DNA of 64,000 bases from Streptomyces goshikiensis (GCF_014650555.1 NZ_BMVE01000002.1:124001-188000); one strand, 5' to 3'. Positions 17,194-27,267 are shown, counted from the stretch's first letter. The notes: generated from the sequence alone by a model not told the origin. Translations and numbers: made by a program.

Positions 17194-18444
17194 ATGGCCG
17201 CCACCCCGGCGCCGCCGGCGGCGCCACCGAAACCGACCTGGGACCCCGGCCAGCCCGAGGGTCCTTTCCCTTGGCTGCGGCCGACGATCCGGATACGCCT
17301 CACGCTGCTGTACGGCGGGATGTTCCTGATCGCCGGCATCCTGCTGCTGTCGATCATCTACCTGCTGGCCGCGCAGGCGCTGCGCGAGGGCAACGCCCTG
17401 CCGTTCAAGATCGTCAGCGTCAGCGGGCAGAAGGTCGAGGTCTCCAGCCCCACCTGTTCCGGCGTGGGCACGGACCAGTCGCTCGACCAGTTCAACGCGG
17501 CCATACAGGCATGCATCCTGGACCAGCGCAAGCACGCCCTGGACGACCTGCTCAGCCGGTCGCTGATGGCGCTGCTCGGCCTCAGCGTCATCGCCTTCGC
17601 CTTCGGGTACGCGATGGCCGGCCGGGTGCTCTCTCCGCTCGGCAAGATCACCCGTACCGCCCGGCGGGTGGTCGGCTCCGACCTGACCCGGCGCATCGAG
17701 CTCGACGGGCCGGACGACGAGCTCAAGGAGCTCGCGGACACCTTCGACGAGATGCTCGACCGGCTGGAGCGGGCCTTCACGGCCCAGCAGAGATTCGTGG
17801 CCAACGCCTCGCACGAGCTGCGCACGCCGCTGGCGATCAACCGCACGCTGCTGGAGGTGCACCTCTCCGATCCCGGGGCGCCGGTGGAACTCCAGCAGCT
17901 GGGCAAGACGCTGCTGGCCACCAACGAGCGCAGCGAGCAGCTGGTCGAGGGCCTGCTGCTGCTGGCGCGCAGCGACAACCAGATCGTCGAGCGCAAACCC
18001 GTGGACCTGGCGGAGGTCGCCTCGCGCGCCCTGGACCAGGCGCGCGGGGAGGCCGAGACGAAGGGCGTGGAGATCCGGGGCGAGTGCGCGCCGGCCGTCG
18101 TCCAGGGCAATGGCGTGCTGCTGGAGCGGATCGCGCTCAACCTGGTGCAGAACGCCGTCCGGTACAACGTGCCGGAGGGCGGCTGGGTGGAGGTCACCAC
18201 CGAGGTCCAGCACGGCCACGCGGTGCTGCTGGTGTCGAACACGGGTCCCGTGGTTCCCGCGTACGAGGTGGACAACCTGTTCGAGCCCTTCAGGCGGCTG
18301 CGTACGGAGCGAACGGGCAGTGACAAGGGTGTGGGGCTCGGTCTGTCGATCGCGCGCTCCGTGGCGCGCGCCCACGGCGGCCGCATCCAGGCGACGCCCC
18401 GCGAGGGTGGTGGTCTCGTGATGCGCGTCACGTTGCCCGTGTGA
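17194..18444 (+). CDS. cutS: Sensor histidine kinase CutS
   Basis: This 416-aa membrane kinase is the partner of CutR. Order: proline-rich cytoplasmic N-terminus (1-30); first membrane helix (about 35-60); extracytoplasmic sensor loop (about 61-120) with only two cysteines, Cys88 and Cys107; second helix (about 124-146); HAMP domain; HisKA with phospho-acceptor His207 in ANASHELRTPL; and HATPase_c with N box NLVQNAVRYN and G box DKGVGLGLSI. As I recall, conserved paired cysteines in the CutS sensor have been linked to sensing extracellular redox or disulfide state. A perfect hairpin follows the stop codon. Confidence 0.92.
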   Translation: MAATPAPPAAPPKPTWDPGQPEGPFPWLRPTIRIRLTLLYGGMFLIAGILLLSIIYLLAAQALREGNALPFKIVSVSGQKVEVSSPTCSGVGTDQSLDQFNAAIQACILDQRKHALDDLLSRSLMALLGLSVIAFAFGYAMAGRVLSPLGKITRTARRVVGSDLTRRIELDGPDDELKELADTFDEMLDRLERAFTAQQRFVANASHELRTPLAINRTLLEVHLSDPGAPVELQQLGKTLLATNERSEQLVEGLLLLARSDNQIVERKPVDLAEVASRALDQARGEAETKGVEIRGECAPAVVQGNGVLLERIALNLVQNAVRYNVPEGGWVEVTTEVQHGHAVLLVSNTGPVVPAYEVDNLFEPFRRLRTERTGSDKGVGLGLSIARSVARAHGGRIQATPREGGGLVMRVTLPV

Positions 18445-18452
18445 CCAGGCCG

Positions 18453-18484
18453 TCGGACCGTTCGCTGTTGGCTGAACGGTCCGA
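18453..18484 (+). terminator. Terminator hairpin after cutS
   Basis: TCGGACCGTTC and GAACGGTCCGA form a perfect 11-bp stem around a 10-base loop nine bases after the cutS stop. Confidence 0.75.
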
Positions 18485-18827
18485 TCGGCGAGACAGTGGT
18501 ATCTGTGTGATCGATCACATGGCCCAGTGTTGGGTCATGTGCGTTCTGTGACCCCAAGAGGGCCGGAACGCCCGGGAAGTCCGGGTTTCCGGTACCCCGG
18601 ATGGCGGGAAATACACGGGGTGGCGTTTGTGCAGGACGGCCCCCGGACCGTGTACGGTCCCGGTCGTCATCCCAGCCAATTGCTCCTTCGGGCGTGCGGC
18701 TGGGTGTCGATTGAGTAACAGACCTTGATGTGAGGCAAAATCTCCGCCTCAGGTCGGGCACAAGTCCGGCCTCTCGCGCGTTACGTGCGCTGAGACACCG
18801 CTAAATCCCAGAGGGGGAGAGCGAACA
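18485..18827 (+). promoter_or_regulatory. Intergenic region with a perfect 14-bp palindrome before the DUF4193 gene
   Basis: This stretch holds TGTGATCGATCACA at 18506-18519, a perfect palindrome of TGTGA/TCACA half-sites separated by four bases. That resembles CRP/FNR-type operators but with two bases less than the usual N6 spacer. A minus-10-like region cannot be assigned with confidence. A 63-codon open frame at 18527-18718 shows no coding character. The strong ribosome site GAGGGGGAGAG at about 18810 belongs to the next gene. Confidence 0.45.
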
Positions 18828-19124
18828 ATGGCAACGGACTACGACACCCCACGCAAGACCGACGACGACGTCGACAACGACAGCATTGAAGAGCTGAAGG
18901 CCCGGCGCAACGAGAAGTCGTCCTCGGTCGTCGACGTCGACGACTTCGACTCGGCGGAAGGAATGGAACTTCCGGGAGCGGACCTCTCCAACGAGGAGCT
19001 GGCCGTCCGGGTCCTGCCCAAGCAGGCCGATGAGTTCACCTGCATGAGCTGCTTCCTGGTGCACCACCGCAGCCAGCTGGCCCGCGAGAAGAACGGTCAG
19101 CCGATCTGTCGCGACTGCGACTGA
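18828..19124 (+). CDS. DUF4193 family zinc-ribbon protein
   Basis: This 98-aa acidic protein belongs to DUF4193, which is conserved in actinobacteria (a counterpart is Rv2699c, as I recall). Its first 55 residues are Asp/Glu-rich and probably disordered. The C-terminus has two CxxC pairs (CMSC and CRDC) that would form a zinc ribbon. ATG 18828 is preceded by GAGGGGGAGAGCGAACA. No activity is known; zinc ribbons of this sort often contact RNA polymerase or ribosomes, but that is only a suggestion. Confidence 0.87.
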   Translation: MATDYDTPRKTDDDVDNDSIEELKARRNEKSSSVVDVDDFDSAEGMELPGADLSNEELAVRVLPKQADEFTCMSCFLVHHRSQLAREKNGQPICRDCD

Positions 19125-19136
19125 GAGGCCAGGGCC

Positions 19137-20066
19137 GTGACAGGCTCGACGCCCTTCCGGAAGATGCGCTTCCGGAAATCAGGTGATCCGGCGGAGACGC
19201 AGGCGGGAGCCACGGGCCCGGAAACGGGCCCTGGAGCCCCCGGCGTACCCGCCGTACCCTCCGGCACCACAGCGGCGGTGCCGTCGGCCACAGCGGCCGG
19301 CGAGGGGTCCCGAGGCACCGGCGGGGCCCGTCGGATGCAAGCCGTCCGTGACGGCATGCGCAAGGGTGGCGCGGGGTTCGGCGCGGGCATCAGGGCCGTG
19401 GTCCTGTACATCGCCGACCGGATCATCGACATCGCCCCGCGCGTTCCGGTTCGGGACCTCGCGACGCTGCGCGCGCAGTTCCCGGGCCTCGGTCCCGATC
19501 AGCTCGCCGACAAGCTGATCGCGGGCGCCGCCAACGCCACCTCGACCGTGGGCGCGGGGATCGGCGCGGCGGCCATGCTGCCGGTGCCGCCCGCCATGCC
19601 GGCGGAACTGGCGGCCGAGATCACCTCGGTCGCGGCGATCGAGCTCAAGCTCGTCGCCGAACTCCACGAGGTGTACGGCCGGCGGCCGGCCGGAAACCTC
19701 GGGGAACGCAGCCTCGCCTACCTGACCGCGTGGACCGAGGAACGCGGGATCGACCTGACCAAGCCGACGACGCTGAACGCGGCGCTCGGCGGTCAGATGA
19801 AGCGCGAGCTGCGCCAGCAGATCGTGAAGCGGATGTTCCGCGACCTTCCCAACCTGATGCCGTTCATGGTGGGCGCGGCCGTCGGCGCCGTCATGAACCG
19901 CCGCGACACCCGCAAGCTCGCTGAGAAGGTCCGTACCGACCTGCGCAAGCACGCCGTGGCCTGGGAGGCCCTGAGCGCTCTCCCGCCCCTGGAACAGCCC
20001 GCCCAGCCCCTTCCCGGGCCCCTCGGGGCCGCACCCGAAGACCCCGGCGCGGACGCGCGCGGCTGA
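19137..20066 (+). CDS. EcsC-like membrane-associated protein, function unknown
   Basis: This 309-aa protein starts with GTG 19137, 12 bases after the DUF4193 gene. The first 70 residues are Gly/Ala/Pro-rich and low in complexity. The rest resembles EcsC-like proteins: a Gly/Ala-rich hydrophobic stretch (TVGAGIGAAAMLPVPPAMPA), a helical segment AAIELKLVAELHEVYG, and near the end FMVGAAVGAVMNRRDTRKLA. The family assignment is tentative and comes from motif resemblance only. It is probably peripheral to the membrane. It converges on the DUF3093 gene. Confidence 0.65.
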   Translation: MTGSTPFRKMRFRKSGDPAETQAGATGPETGPGAPGVPAVPSGTTAAVPSATAAGEGSRGTGGARRMQAVRDGMRKGGAGFGAGIRAVVLYIADRIIDIAPRVPVRDLATLRAQFPGLGPDQLADKLIAGAANATSTVGAGIGAAAMLPVPPAMPAELAAEITSVAAIELKLVAELHEVYGRRPAGNLGERSLAYLTAWTEERGIDLTKPTTLNAALGGQMKRELRQQIVKRMFRDLPNLMPFMVGAAVGAVMNRRDTRKLAEKVRTDLRKHAVAWEALSALPPLEQPAQPLPGPLGAAPEDPGADARG

Positions 20067-20088
20067 GCGCGGCCCGGCGCGGCCGGCC

Positions 20089-20568
20089 TCAGCCCGCCGG
20101 ACCGGCCGGGGCAGCGGCCTTCGCCGCCCGCAGCGCCGCCACCAGCGCCTGCGGCTCCCGGGTCGAGAGGTACACGTACGGGGTCGGGTCCGCCGGGTCG
20201 GTGACCTCGACGCGGACCGCCGTCGGAATGTAGCCGCGCAGCAGCATGAAGGCGCGCGCGTCGGCCTTGTACGTCCGCCAGGCGCGGGCCTCCTCCGCGT
20301 CCAGCACCTCCGGTTCGCCCAGCGCCGTCGCCGGGATCCGGGCGTCGCCCGCCGCCAGCACGCCGTTCACCACGCGCACGCGCGCGGAACCGTACGAACT
20401 GACCAGCGCACCCGCCAGCGCGCCGCCGCCGACCAGACCGGCCAGCAGCGCCAGCCCGCCCAGCGGCAGCAGCATGAGCGCGCAGGCCAGACCGGTCAGA
20501 GCGGCGACGCCCCACCAGGAACGGGGGGCGGTGAGACGTTCGTCGTGGTGCGCGGGGGAGGGCTGCAT
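20089..20568 (-). CDS. DUF3093 family membrane protein
   Basis: This 159-aa protein matches DUF3093, a small actinobacterial membrane protein family (Rv2698-like). A short polar N-terminus with ERLTAPRSWW precedes two closely spaced membrane helices (about residues 20-65). The rest is a soluble domain of about 90 residues that opens with SSYGSARVRV and includes DAEEARAWRTYKADARAF. The start ATG 20568 is chosen because the conserved part begins there; the frame extends upstream into the opposite gene's promoter. It is divergent from the thioesterase gene. No function is known. Confidence 0.82.
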   Translation of the reverse strand: MQPSPAHHDERLTAPRSWWGVAALTGLACALMLLPLGGLALLAGLVGGGALAGALVSSYGSARVRVVNGVLAAGDARIPATALGEPEVLDAEEARAWRTYKADARAFMLLRGYIPTAVRVEVTDPADPTPYVYLSTREPQALVAALRAAKAAAPAGPAG

Positions 20569-20626
20569 GGCCTCAAGCCTGCCACGGGGCGACCGGTGGG
20601 TAGCCGCGCGGGTAAGGTCTGCGGCT

Positions 20627-21211
20627 GTGAGTGGACGAAACACAGCGTTGACGCCCCCGGCGGACGCCACCGCGCCGGTACGGCACCCCGATGCCCCGGC
20701 CCCCGGCGAGCTGCTCGGCGCGCACTACGAGCACTGCTTCGGCTGCGGCGAGGACCAGCCGCACGGGCTGCACCTGGAGTCGCGGGCCGGCGAGGGCGTG
20801 CGCGTCACCGCCGAGTTCACCGTCAAGACCGCCCACCAGGGCGCGCCCGGCCTCGCCCACGGCGGCGTGCTGGCCACCGCGCTCGACGAGACGCTGGGCT
20901 CGCTGAACTGGCTGCTGCGCGTCATCGCCGTGACGGGACGGCTGGAGACCGACTACCTGCGGCCCGTCCCCGTGGGCACCGTGCTGTACCTGGAGGCCGA
21001 GGTCACCGCCGTGGCCGGCCGGAAGATCTACAGCACGGCGGTCGGGCGGATAGGCGGCCCCGAGGGCCCGGTCGCGGTCCGCGCCGACGCCCTCTTCATC
21101 GAAGTGAAGGTCGACCACTTCATCGAGAACGGTCGGCCCGAGGAGATCCGGGCGGCCATGGCCGAACCGGACCAGGTCAGGCGCGCACGCGCCTTTGAGG
21201 TGAACCCCTGA
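20627..21211 (+). CDS. PaaI-type hotdog-fold thioesterase
   Basis: This 194-aa acyl-CoA thioesterase-like protein has a single hotdog domain (about residues 50-165). Visible features are HCFGCGEDQPHGLHL, then GLAHGGVLATALDETLG (the conserved HGG and catalytic acidic region of the PaaI/DUF4442 group) and TDYLRPVPVGTVLYLEAEV. The start is GTG 20627, about ten bases after GGTAAGG. Its stop overlaps the dut start (TGATG), so the two are coupled. The acyl substrate is unknown. Confidence 0.85.
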   Translation: MSGRNTALTPPADATAPVRHPDAPAPGELLGAHYEHCFGCGEDQPHGLHLESRAGEGVRVTAEFTVKTAHQGAPGLAHGGVLATALDETLGSLNWLLRVIAVTGRLETDYLRPVPVGTVLYLEAEVTAVAGRKIYSTAVGRIGGPEGPVAVRADALFIEVKVDHFIENGRPEEIRAAMAEPDQVRRARAFEVNP

Positions 21212-21747
21212 TGTCCCTGAGCAACCCCGCCCCGGTCGACGTGCTGATCCGCCGCGTCGACCCGGAGGTCCCGATCCCGGCGTACGGCCACCCCGGCGAC
21301 GCCGGCTGCGACCTGGTGACCACCGAGGCCGCCGAGCTGGAGCCCGGAGAGCGCGCCGTACTACCCACGGGCATCTCGATCGCGCTGCCCGACGGCTACG
21401 CCGCCTTCGTGCACCCGCGTTCGGGCCTGGCCGCCCGCTGCGGGCTCGCGCTCGTGAATGCCCCGGGGACGGTGGATGCCGGGTACCGTGGGGAGATCAA
21501 GGTGATCGTGGTCAATCTCGACCCGCGCGAGAGCGTCAGGTTCGAGCGTTTCGACCGCATTGCCCAGCTGGTTGTCCAGCGGGTCGAGAAGGTGCGCTTC
21601 CACGAGGTGGCGGAACTTCCCGGCTCGGCCCGGGCCGAGGGGGGTTTCGGCTCCACCGGCGGTCATGCGGCCGTGGCCGGATCCGGCGCTGGTCAGCAGG
21701 GTGGGAATGGCTACGCTTCGGTCGTAACCGACCGGGAAGGACAGTGA
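21211..21747 (+). CDS. dut: Deoxyuridine 5'-triphosphate nucleotidohydrolase (dUTPase)
   Basis: This 178-aa enzyme hydrolyses dUTP to dUMP and pyrophosphate, keeping uracil out of DNA. All five trimeric-dUTPase motifs are present: I (HPGDAGCDLVT), II (HPRSGLAARCGL), III (NAPGTVDAGYRGEIKV), IV (RIAQLVVQ) and V (EGGFGSTGGH). A further 30 or so residues after motif V (Gly/Ala-rich, ending VVTDREGQ) go beyond the usual end. The gene is coupled by overlap to the thioesterase and is followed one base later by the GTG of the DUF3710 gene. Confidence 0.96.
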   Translation: MSLSNPAPVDVLIRRVDPEVPIPAYGHPGDAGCDLVTTEAAELEPGERAVLPTGISIALPDGYAAFVHPRSGLAARCGLALVNAPGTVDAGYRGEIKVIVVNLDPRESVRFERFDRIAQLVVQRVEKVRFHEVAELPGSARAEGGFGSTGGHAAVAGSGAGQQGGNGYASVVTDREGQ

Positions 21748-21748
21748 C

Positions 21749-22537
21749 GTGTTCGGACGTCGCAAGAAGAACGACTCCGTCAACGACGGCGGCGCGGCCG
21801 AGCAGGTCGTCGACGGCGCGCACGCCGATGAGCGGGACGGCGCCGAAGACCTCGACGCCTCCGCCACGCCGCGCAGGGTGAACCTGCCGCCGGCCCCGCG
21901 GCCGGACGGCCCCTGGGACGTCTCCGAGGTGCTCGGCAACCCCGAGGACGGCCGGGTGGACCTGGGCGGCATTCTCGTACCCGGTGTCGAGGGCATGGAG
22001 CTGCGTGTCGAGGTCGCGGGTGACGCGATCGTGGCAGCGACCGTGGTCCTCGGCGACAGCGCCGTGCAGCTGCAGGCCTTCGCGGCGCCCAAGAAGGAAG
22101 GCATCTGGGGCGAGGTCCGCGAGGAGATCGCCTCGGGCATCACCCAGCAGGGCGGCATCATCGACGAGGCCGAGGGCCCGCTGGGCTGGGAGCTGCGCGC
22201 GCAGGTCCCCGTCCCGCTGCCCGACGGCCAGACCGGCGCCCAGCTGGTGCGCTTCGTCGGCGTCGACGGCCCGCGCTGGTTCCTGCGCGGTGTCATCTCC
22301 GGTCAGGGCGCGGTGCGCCCCGACTCGGCCGGGGTGCTGGAGCAGATCTTCCGGGACACCGTCGTCGTGCGCGGCGACGGCCCGATGGCCCCGCGCGACC
22401 CGATCGTCCTGAAGCTGCCCAACGACGCCCAGATGGTGCCGGACGGCGTGCAGACGACCGAGGAGCCCGAGGGTTCCCGCTTCGGCGGCGGCATGGGCCA
22501 GCTGGAGCGCGGCCCGGAGATCACCGAGGTCCGCTGA
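21749..22537 (+). CDS. DUF3710 family protein
   Basis: This 262-aa conserved actinobacterial protein lies downstream of dut, as in mycobacteria (Rv2696c-like). The N-terminal 50 residues are acidic and probably disordered (start MFGRRKKND). A compact domain follows, with LGGILVPGVEGMELRVEV, QLQAFAAPKKEGIW, and near the end PRDPIVLKLPNDAQMV. No catalytic motif is recognisable. GTG 21749 has GGAAGGA about nine bases upstream. A strong hairpin terminates the unit. Confidence 0.85.
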   Translation: MFGRRKKNDSVNDGGAAEQVVDGAHADERDGAEDLDASATPRRVNLPPAPRPDGPWDVSEVLGNPEDGRVDLGGILVPGVEGMELRVEVAGDAIVAATVVLGDSAVQLQAFAAPKKEGIWGEVREEIASGITQQGGIIDEAEGPLGWELRAQVPVPLPDGQTGAQLVRFVGVDGPRWFLRGVISGQGAVRPDSAGVLEQIFRDTVVVRGDGPMAPRDPIVLKLPNDAQMVPDGVQTTEEPEGSRFGGGMGQLERGPEITEVR

Positions 22538-22598
22538 CGCCGGCCCCGCCGGCGGGGGCCGCGGGGCTCCCGCCGTACGCCCGCGTACACGTGTTTGC

Positions 22599-22640
22599 GG
22601 CCGGTGGGCCGTACTCCTTCGGGGGGACGGCCCACCGGCC
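22599..22640 (+). terminator. Strong intrinsic terminator after the DUF3710 gene
   Basis: A perfect 14-bp stem, GGCCGGTGGGCCGT with ACGGCCCACCGGCC, has a 14-base loop and is followed by TTTCGCG. It closes the dut operon before kdpD. Confidence 0.85.
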
Positions 22641-22742
22641 TTTCGCGTACCCGGGGACCGGCGGCGTCAAGGGTGCGTCAGGGATGGCCGTAAAGCCCCG
22701 CACAGGTGCGTGAACGGGGCGAACGTCCCCGAGAATGAGCGC

Positions 22743-25333
22743 ATGGGACGCGGCAAGCTTCGGATCTACCTCGGCGCGGCACCCGGTGTGGGCAAGACGT
22801 ACGCGATGCTCTCCGAGGCCCACCGCCGGGTGGAGCGGGGCGCCGACTGCGTCGTGGGCTTCGTCGAGCACCACGGGCGGCCGCGCACCGAGGTCATGCT
22901 GCACGGCCTGGACCAGGTGCCGCGCAGGGCGCTGTCGTACCGGGGCGCCGGGTTCACGGAGATGGACGTGGACGCGGTGCTGGCCCGCCGGCCCGCGATC
23001 GCGCTGGTGGACGAGCTGGCGCACACCAACGTGCCGGGCTCGCGCAACGCCAAGCGCTGGCAGGACGTGGAGGAGCTCCTGCGGGCCGGCATCGACGTCG
23101 TCACCACCGTGAACATCCAGCACCTGGAGTCCCTCGGGGACGTGGTCGAGTCGATCACCGGGGTGCGCCAGCGCGAGACCGTGCCCGACGAGGTGGTCCG
23201 GCGCGCCGACCAGATCGAGCTCGTGGACATGTCCCCGCAGGCCCTGCGCCGGCGGATGGCGCACGGGAACATATACAAGCCCGACAAGGTCGACGCGGCG
23301 CTGTCCAACTACTTCCGCCCCGGCAACCTGACCGCGCTGCGCGAGCTCGCGCTGCTGTGGGTCGCCGACCGGGCCGACGAGTACCTCCAGCAGTACCGCG
23401 GCGAGCACGGCATCCGCTCCACCTGGCAGGCCCGGGAGCGGATCGTCGTCGGCCTCACCGGCGGCCCCGAGGGGCGCACGCTGATCCGGCGCGCCGCCCG
23501 GCTCGCCGAGAAGGGCGCGGGCGGCGAGGTGCTCGCCGTCTACATCGCCCGCAGCGACGGGCTCACTGCGGCCTCCCCGAAGGAGCTCGCGGTCCAGCGG
23601 ACCCTGGTCGAGGACCTTGGCGGAACGTTCCACCATGTCATCGGCGACAACGTTCCGGACGCTCTCCTCGCCTTCGCCCGCGGGGTCAACGCCACCCAGA
23701 TCGTGCTCGGCTCCAGCCGCCGCAAGGCCTGGCAGTACGTCTTCGGCCCCGGTGTCGGCGCCGGCGTGGCCCGGGACTCGGGACCCGACCTCGACGTGCA
23801 CATCGTCACCCACGAGCACGTCGCCAAGGGCCGCGGGCTGCCCGTGGTCCGCTCGGCGGCCCGGCTCGGCCGGACCAGGATCATCGCCGGCTGGGTGGTG
23901 GGGGTGGTCTTCCCCGTCCTGCTGGCCGTGCTGCTCACGCACGTGGACGCCGACCTCGGCCTCGCCAACGACATGCTGCTGTTCCTGTCGCTGACCGTGG
24001 CCGCGGCGCTGCTCGGCGGGCTGTTCCCGGCGCTGGCCTCGGCGGCCGTCGGCTCGCTGCTGCTGAACTACTTCTTCGCGCCGCCGCTGCACCGGTTCAC
24101 CGTCTCCGATCCCAAGAACATCGTGGCCATCGCGGTCTTCTTCGGGGTGGCGGTCTCCGTCGCCTCGGTGGTCGACCTGGCCGCCCGGCGCACCCACCAG
24201 GCCGCGCGGCTGCGGGCCGAGTCGGAGATCCTCTCCTTCCTGGCCGGGAGCGTGCTGCGCGGCGAGCACACCCTGGACGCGCTGCTGGAGCGGGTGCGCG
24301 AGACCTTCGCGATGGAATCGGTGGCCCTGCTGGAGCGCGCCGGCGACGTCGAGCCGTGGAAGCCCGCCGGCAGCGTCGGGCCGAGCCCGGTCACCCGGCC
24401 CGAGGACGCCGACGTGGACATGCCGATCGGCGATCACATGGCGCTGGCCCTGTCCGGGCGGGTGCTGCCCGCCGAGGACCGGCGGGTGCTCGGGGCGTTC
24501 GCCGCGCAGGCCGTCGTGGTGCTGGACCGCCAGCGGCTGGTCGGCGAGGCCGAGGAGGCGCGCCGGCTGGCGGAGGGCAACCGGATCCGGACCGCTCTGC
24601 TGGCCGCCGTCAGCCATGACCTGCGGACCCCGCTGGCCTCCATCAAGGCGTCCGTGTCCTCCCTGCGCTCCGACGACGTGGAGTGGTCCGAGGAGGACCG
24701 GGCCGAGCTCCTCGAAGGGATCGAGGACGGCGCCGACCGCCTCGACCACCTGGTGGGGAACCTGCTGGACATGTCCCGCCTGCAGACCGGCACCGTGACC
24801 CCGCTGATCCGGGAGATCGACCTCGACGAGGTGGTCCCGATGGCGCTGGGCGGCGTACCGGAGGACAGCGTGGTGCTGGACGTGCCGGAGTCGCTGCCGA
24901 TGGTGGCGGTGGACCCGGGGCTGCTGGAGCGGACCGTGGCCAACGTGGTGGAGAACGCCGTGAAGTACAGCCCGCCCGGGGAGCCGGTGCTGGTGGCGGC
25001 CAGCTTCCTCGGCGACCGGGTCGAGGTACGGGTCGTGGACCGCGGGCCCGGCGTCCCCGACGAGGCCAAGGACCGGATCTTCGCCCCGTTCCAGCGGCAC
25101 GGGGACGCGCCGCGCGGGGCCGGGGTGGGGCTCGGGCTGGCGGTGGCCCGCGGGTTCGCGGAGGCCATGGACGGCACCCTCGCGGCCGAGGACACCCCCG
25201 GGGGCGGCCTCACCATGGTGCTCACCCTGCGTGCGGTGACGCGCGACAGGACACCGCCCCATGTCACGGTGGACGGCGAAGACCGCCCCGGCCCCGCAGA
25301 CCTCGAACCGATACGACAGAAGGCAGGCCCTCA

Positions 25334-25337
<4 letters not shown>
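22743..25337 (+). CDS. kdpD: Sensor histidine kinase KdpD
   Basis: This 864-aa membrane kinase senses K+ limitation and turgor and phosphorylates KdpE. Order: KdpD N-terminal ATP-binding domain with Walker A GAAPGVGKT (11-19) and ALVDELAHTNVPGSRNAKRW; universal-stress-protein-like domain (about 240-365); four membrane helices (about 390-490); GAF-like region; HisKA with His625 in AVSHDLRTPLASIK; and HATPase_c (VENAVKYSPPGE, GAGVGLGLAVARG). ATG 22743 is chosen; GTG 22710 is an alternative, and neither has a good ribosome site. The stop overlaps kdpE by four bases. No kdpFABC genes lie in the window, so this is an orphan two-component pair here. Confidence 0.94.
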
Positions 25338-26020
<683 letters not shown>

Positions 26021-26044
26021 TGGCGGCGCCGGTAGGCTTCCTCT

Positions 26045-26464
26045 ATGAGTGCTGAACCGCGTCCCGAGAAGCCCGCGAAACCGGCAAGGCCGGCGGGCCG
26101 GTTCCGCCGGATGATAGAGCGGCTGTCCACCTCGCAGGAGGAGCTGCATTCGGCGGAGCTGCAAGAGGCCGCAGAAGCCGCGGGGTGCACGCGGATCTGC
26201 GACTCGCACGACCGCCAGATAGTCAAGGTGACCGGAACCCTGCGCACCGTGACCCTGCGGCCGCGGGCGGGCGTACCGGCCCTGGAGGCGGAGCTCTTCG
26301 ACGGCTCCGCCGCACTGGACGTGGTGTGGCTCGGACGTCGCTCGATCGTGGGAATCGAACCGGGGCGGCGCATGATCGCCTCCGGACGGATCTCGATGAG
26401 CCATGGGCGCCGGGTGCTCTTCAACCCGAAGTACGAACTCCGACCGCTCGGACAGGAGCAGTAA
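26045..26464 (+). CDS. OB-fold nucleic-acid-binding domain protein
   Basis: This 139-aa protein resembles actinobacterial OB-fold proteins of the Rv2694c kind. An N-terminal helical stretch (FRRMIERLSTSQEELHSAEL) precedes an OB-like beta barrel: VKVTGTLRTVTLRPRAGVPA, LEAELFDGSAALDVVWLGRR, and GRRMIASGRISMSHGRRVL. This repeats the pattern of RecG or tRNA-synthetase anticodon OB domains. Partner nucleic acid is unknown. It lies 24 bases after kdpE and three bases before the DUF3159 gene, so cotranscription is likely. Confidence 0.85.
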   Translation: MSAEPRPEKPAKPARPAGRFRRMIERLSTSQEELHSAELQEAAEAAGCTRICDSHDRQIVKVTGTLRTVTLRPRAGVPALEAELFDGSAALDVVWLGRRSIVGIEPGRRMIASGRISMSHGRRVLFNPKYELRPLGQEQ

Positions 26465-26467
26465 CCG

Positions 26468-27205
26468 GTGACGTCATTCGACAAACCGATCACCCCGGAC
26501 CCCGCCGGAGAGCCTTCCGAGGACCAGAAGGCCGTGACCCAGGCAGCGCTCTTCGACGCGTTCGGAGGCATCCGGGGCACCGTGGAGACGATGCTGCCCG
26601 GGCTGCTCTTCGTGATGATCTACACGATCAACAAGGACGTGAGGATGTCCGCCATCGCGGCGGGCGGCGTCGCGGTCCTGCTCGTGATCGTGCGGCTGCT
26701 GCGCAAGGACACCGTCAAGCACGCCTTCAGCGGCGTCTTCGGCGTCGGCGTCGGCGTGGCCTTCGCCCTCTTCACCGGCTCCGCCAAGGGCTTCTACCTG
26801 CCGGGCATGATCTACGGCGCCGGCCTCGGCGTGGCGTTCACGCTGTCCGCGCTGGTCGGCTTCCCGCTGCTCGGCGTGGTCCTGGGGCCGGTGTTCAAGG
26901 AGAACCTGTCCTGGCGCACCCGCAACCCCGGGCGCAAGAAGGCGTACACCAAGGCCAGCCTGGCCTGGGGCATCATCTTCCTCGCCAAGTACGCGATCCT
27001 CTTCCCGCTGTACTGGTGGGGTGACGCGACGCAGCTGGGCTGGGTGCTGATCGCGCTGAAGCTCCCGCCGATGGTGCTCGCGGTGTACTTCACCTGGGTG
27101 TTCCTGGCGAAGGCGCCGCCGCCGATCGACGTGATCGCGGAGTGGGAGGCCAAGGAGGAGGCCGAGAAGGCCGCCGAGAGGGCCCGCAGGTCCGCGGCCG
27201 GATAA
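26468..27205 (+). CDS. DUF3159 family integral membrane protein
   Basis: This 245-aa membrane protein belongs to DUF3159 (Rv2693c-like). Six or so hydrophobic helices lie between residues 40 and 220, including TVETMLPGLLFVMIYTI and LPPMVLAVYFTWVFLAK. The conserved FGGIRGTVE segment precedes the first helix. A charged tail (EWEAKEEAEKAAERARR) faces the cytoplasm by the positive-inside rule. The function is unknown; steady association with trk-type genes hints at an ion or membrane-potential role. Start GTG 26468. A 42-base palindrome follows. Confidence 0.85.
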   Translation: MTSFDKPITPDPAGEPSEDQKAVTQAALFDAFGGIRGTVETMLPGLLFVMIYTINKDVRMSAIAAGGVAVLLVIVRLLRKDTVKHAFSGVFGVGVGVAFALFTGSAKGFYLPGMIYGAGLGVAFTLSALVGFPLLGVVLGPVFKENLSWRTRNPGRKKAYTKASLAWGIIFLAKYAILFPLYWWGDATQLGWVLIALKLPPMVLAVYFTWVFLAKAPPPIDVIAEWEAKEEAEKAAERARRSAAG

Positions 27206-27225
27206 GGCGCTCCTTCACGGGCGAA

Positions 27226-27267
27226 CGAAAGGGGCGGGGCGGCCGATCGGCCGCCCCGCCCCTTTCG
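27226..27267. terminator. Perfect 42-base palindromic bidirectional terminator
   Basis: CGAAAGGGGCGGGGCGGCC is followed by GATC and its exact reverse complement. The hairpin gives A-run/T-run edges on both strands and lies between the convergent DUF3159 and trkA-like genes. Confidence 0.85.

Noticed and set aside
18527..18718. 63-codon open frame after cutS
   Set aside because: It has no ribosome site, no known domain and weak codon bias; it lies in a region more likely to be regulatory.
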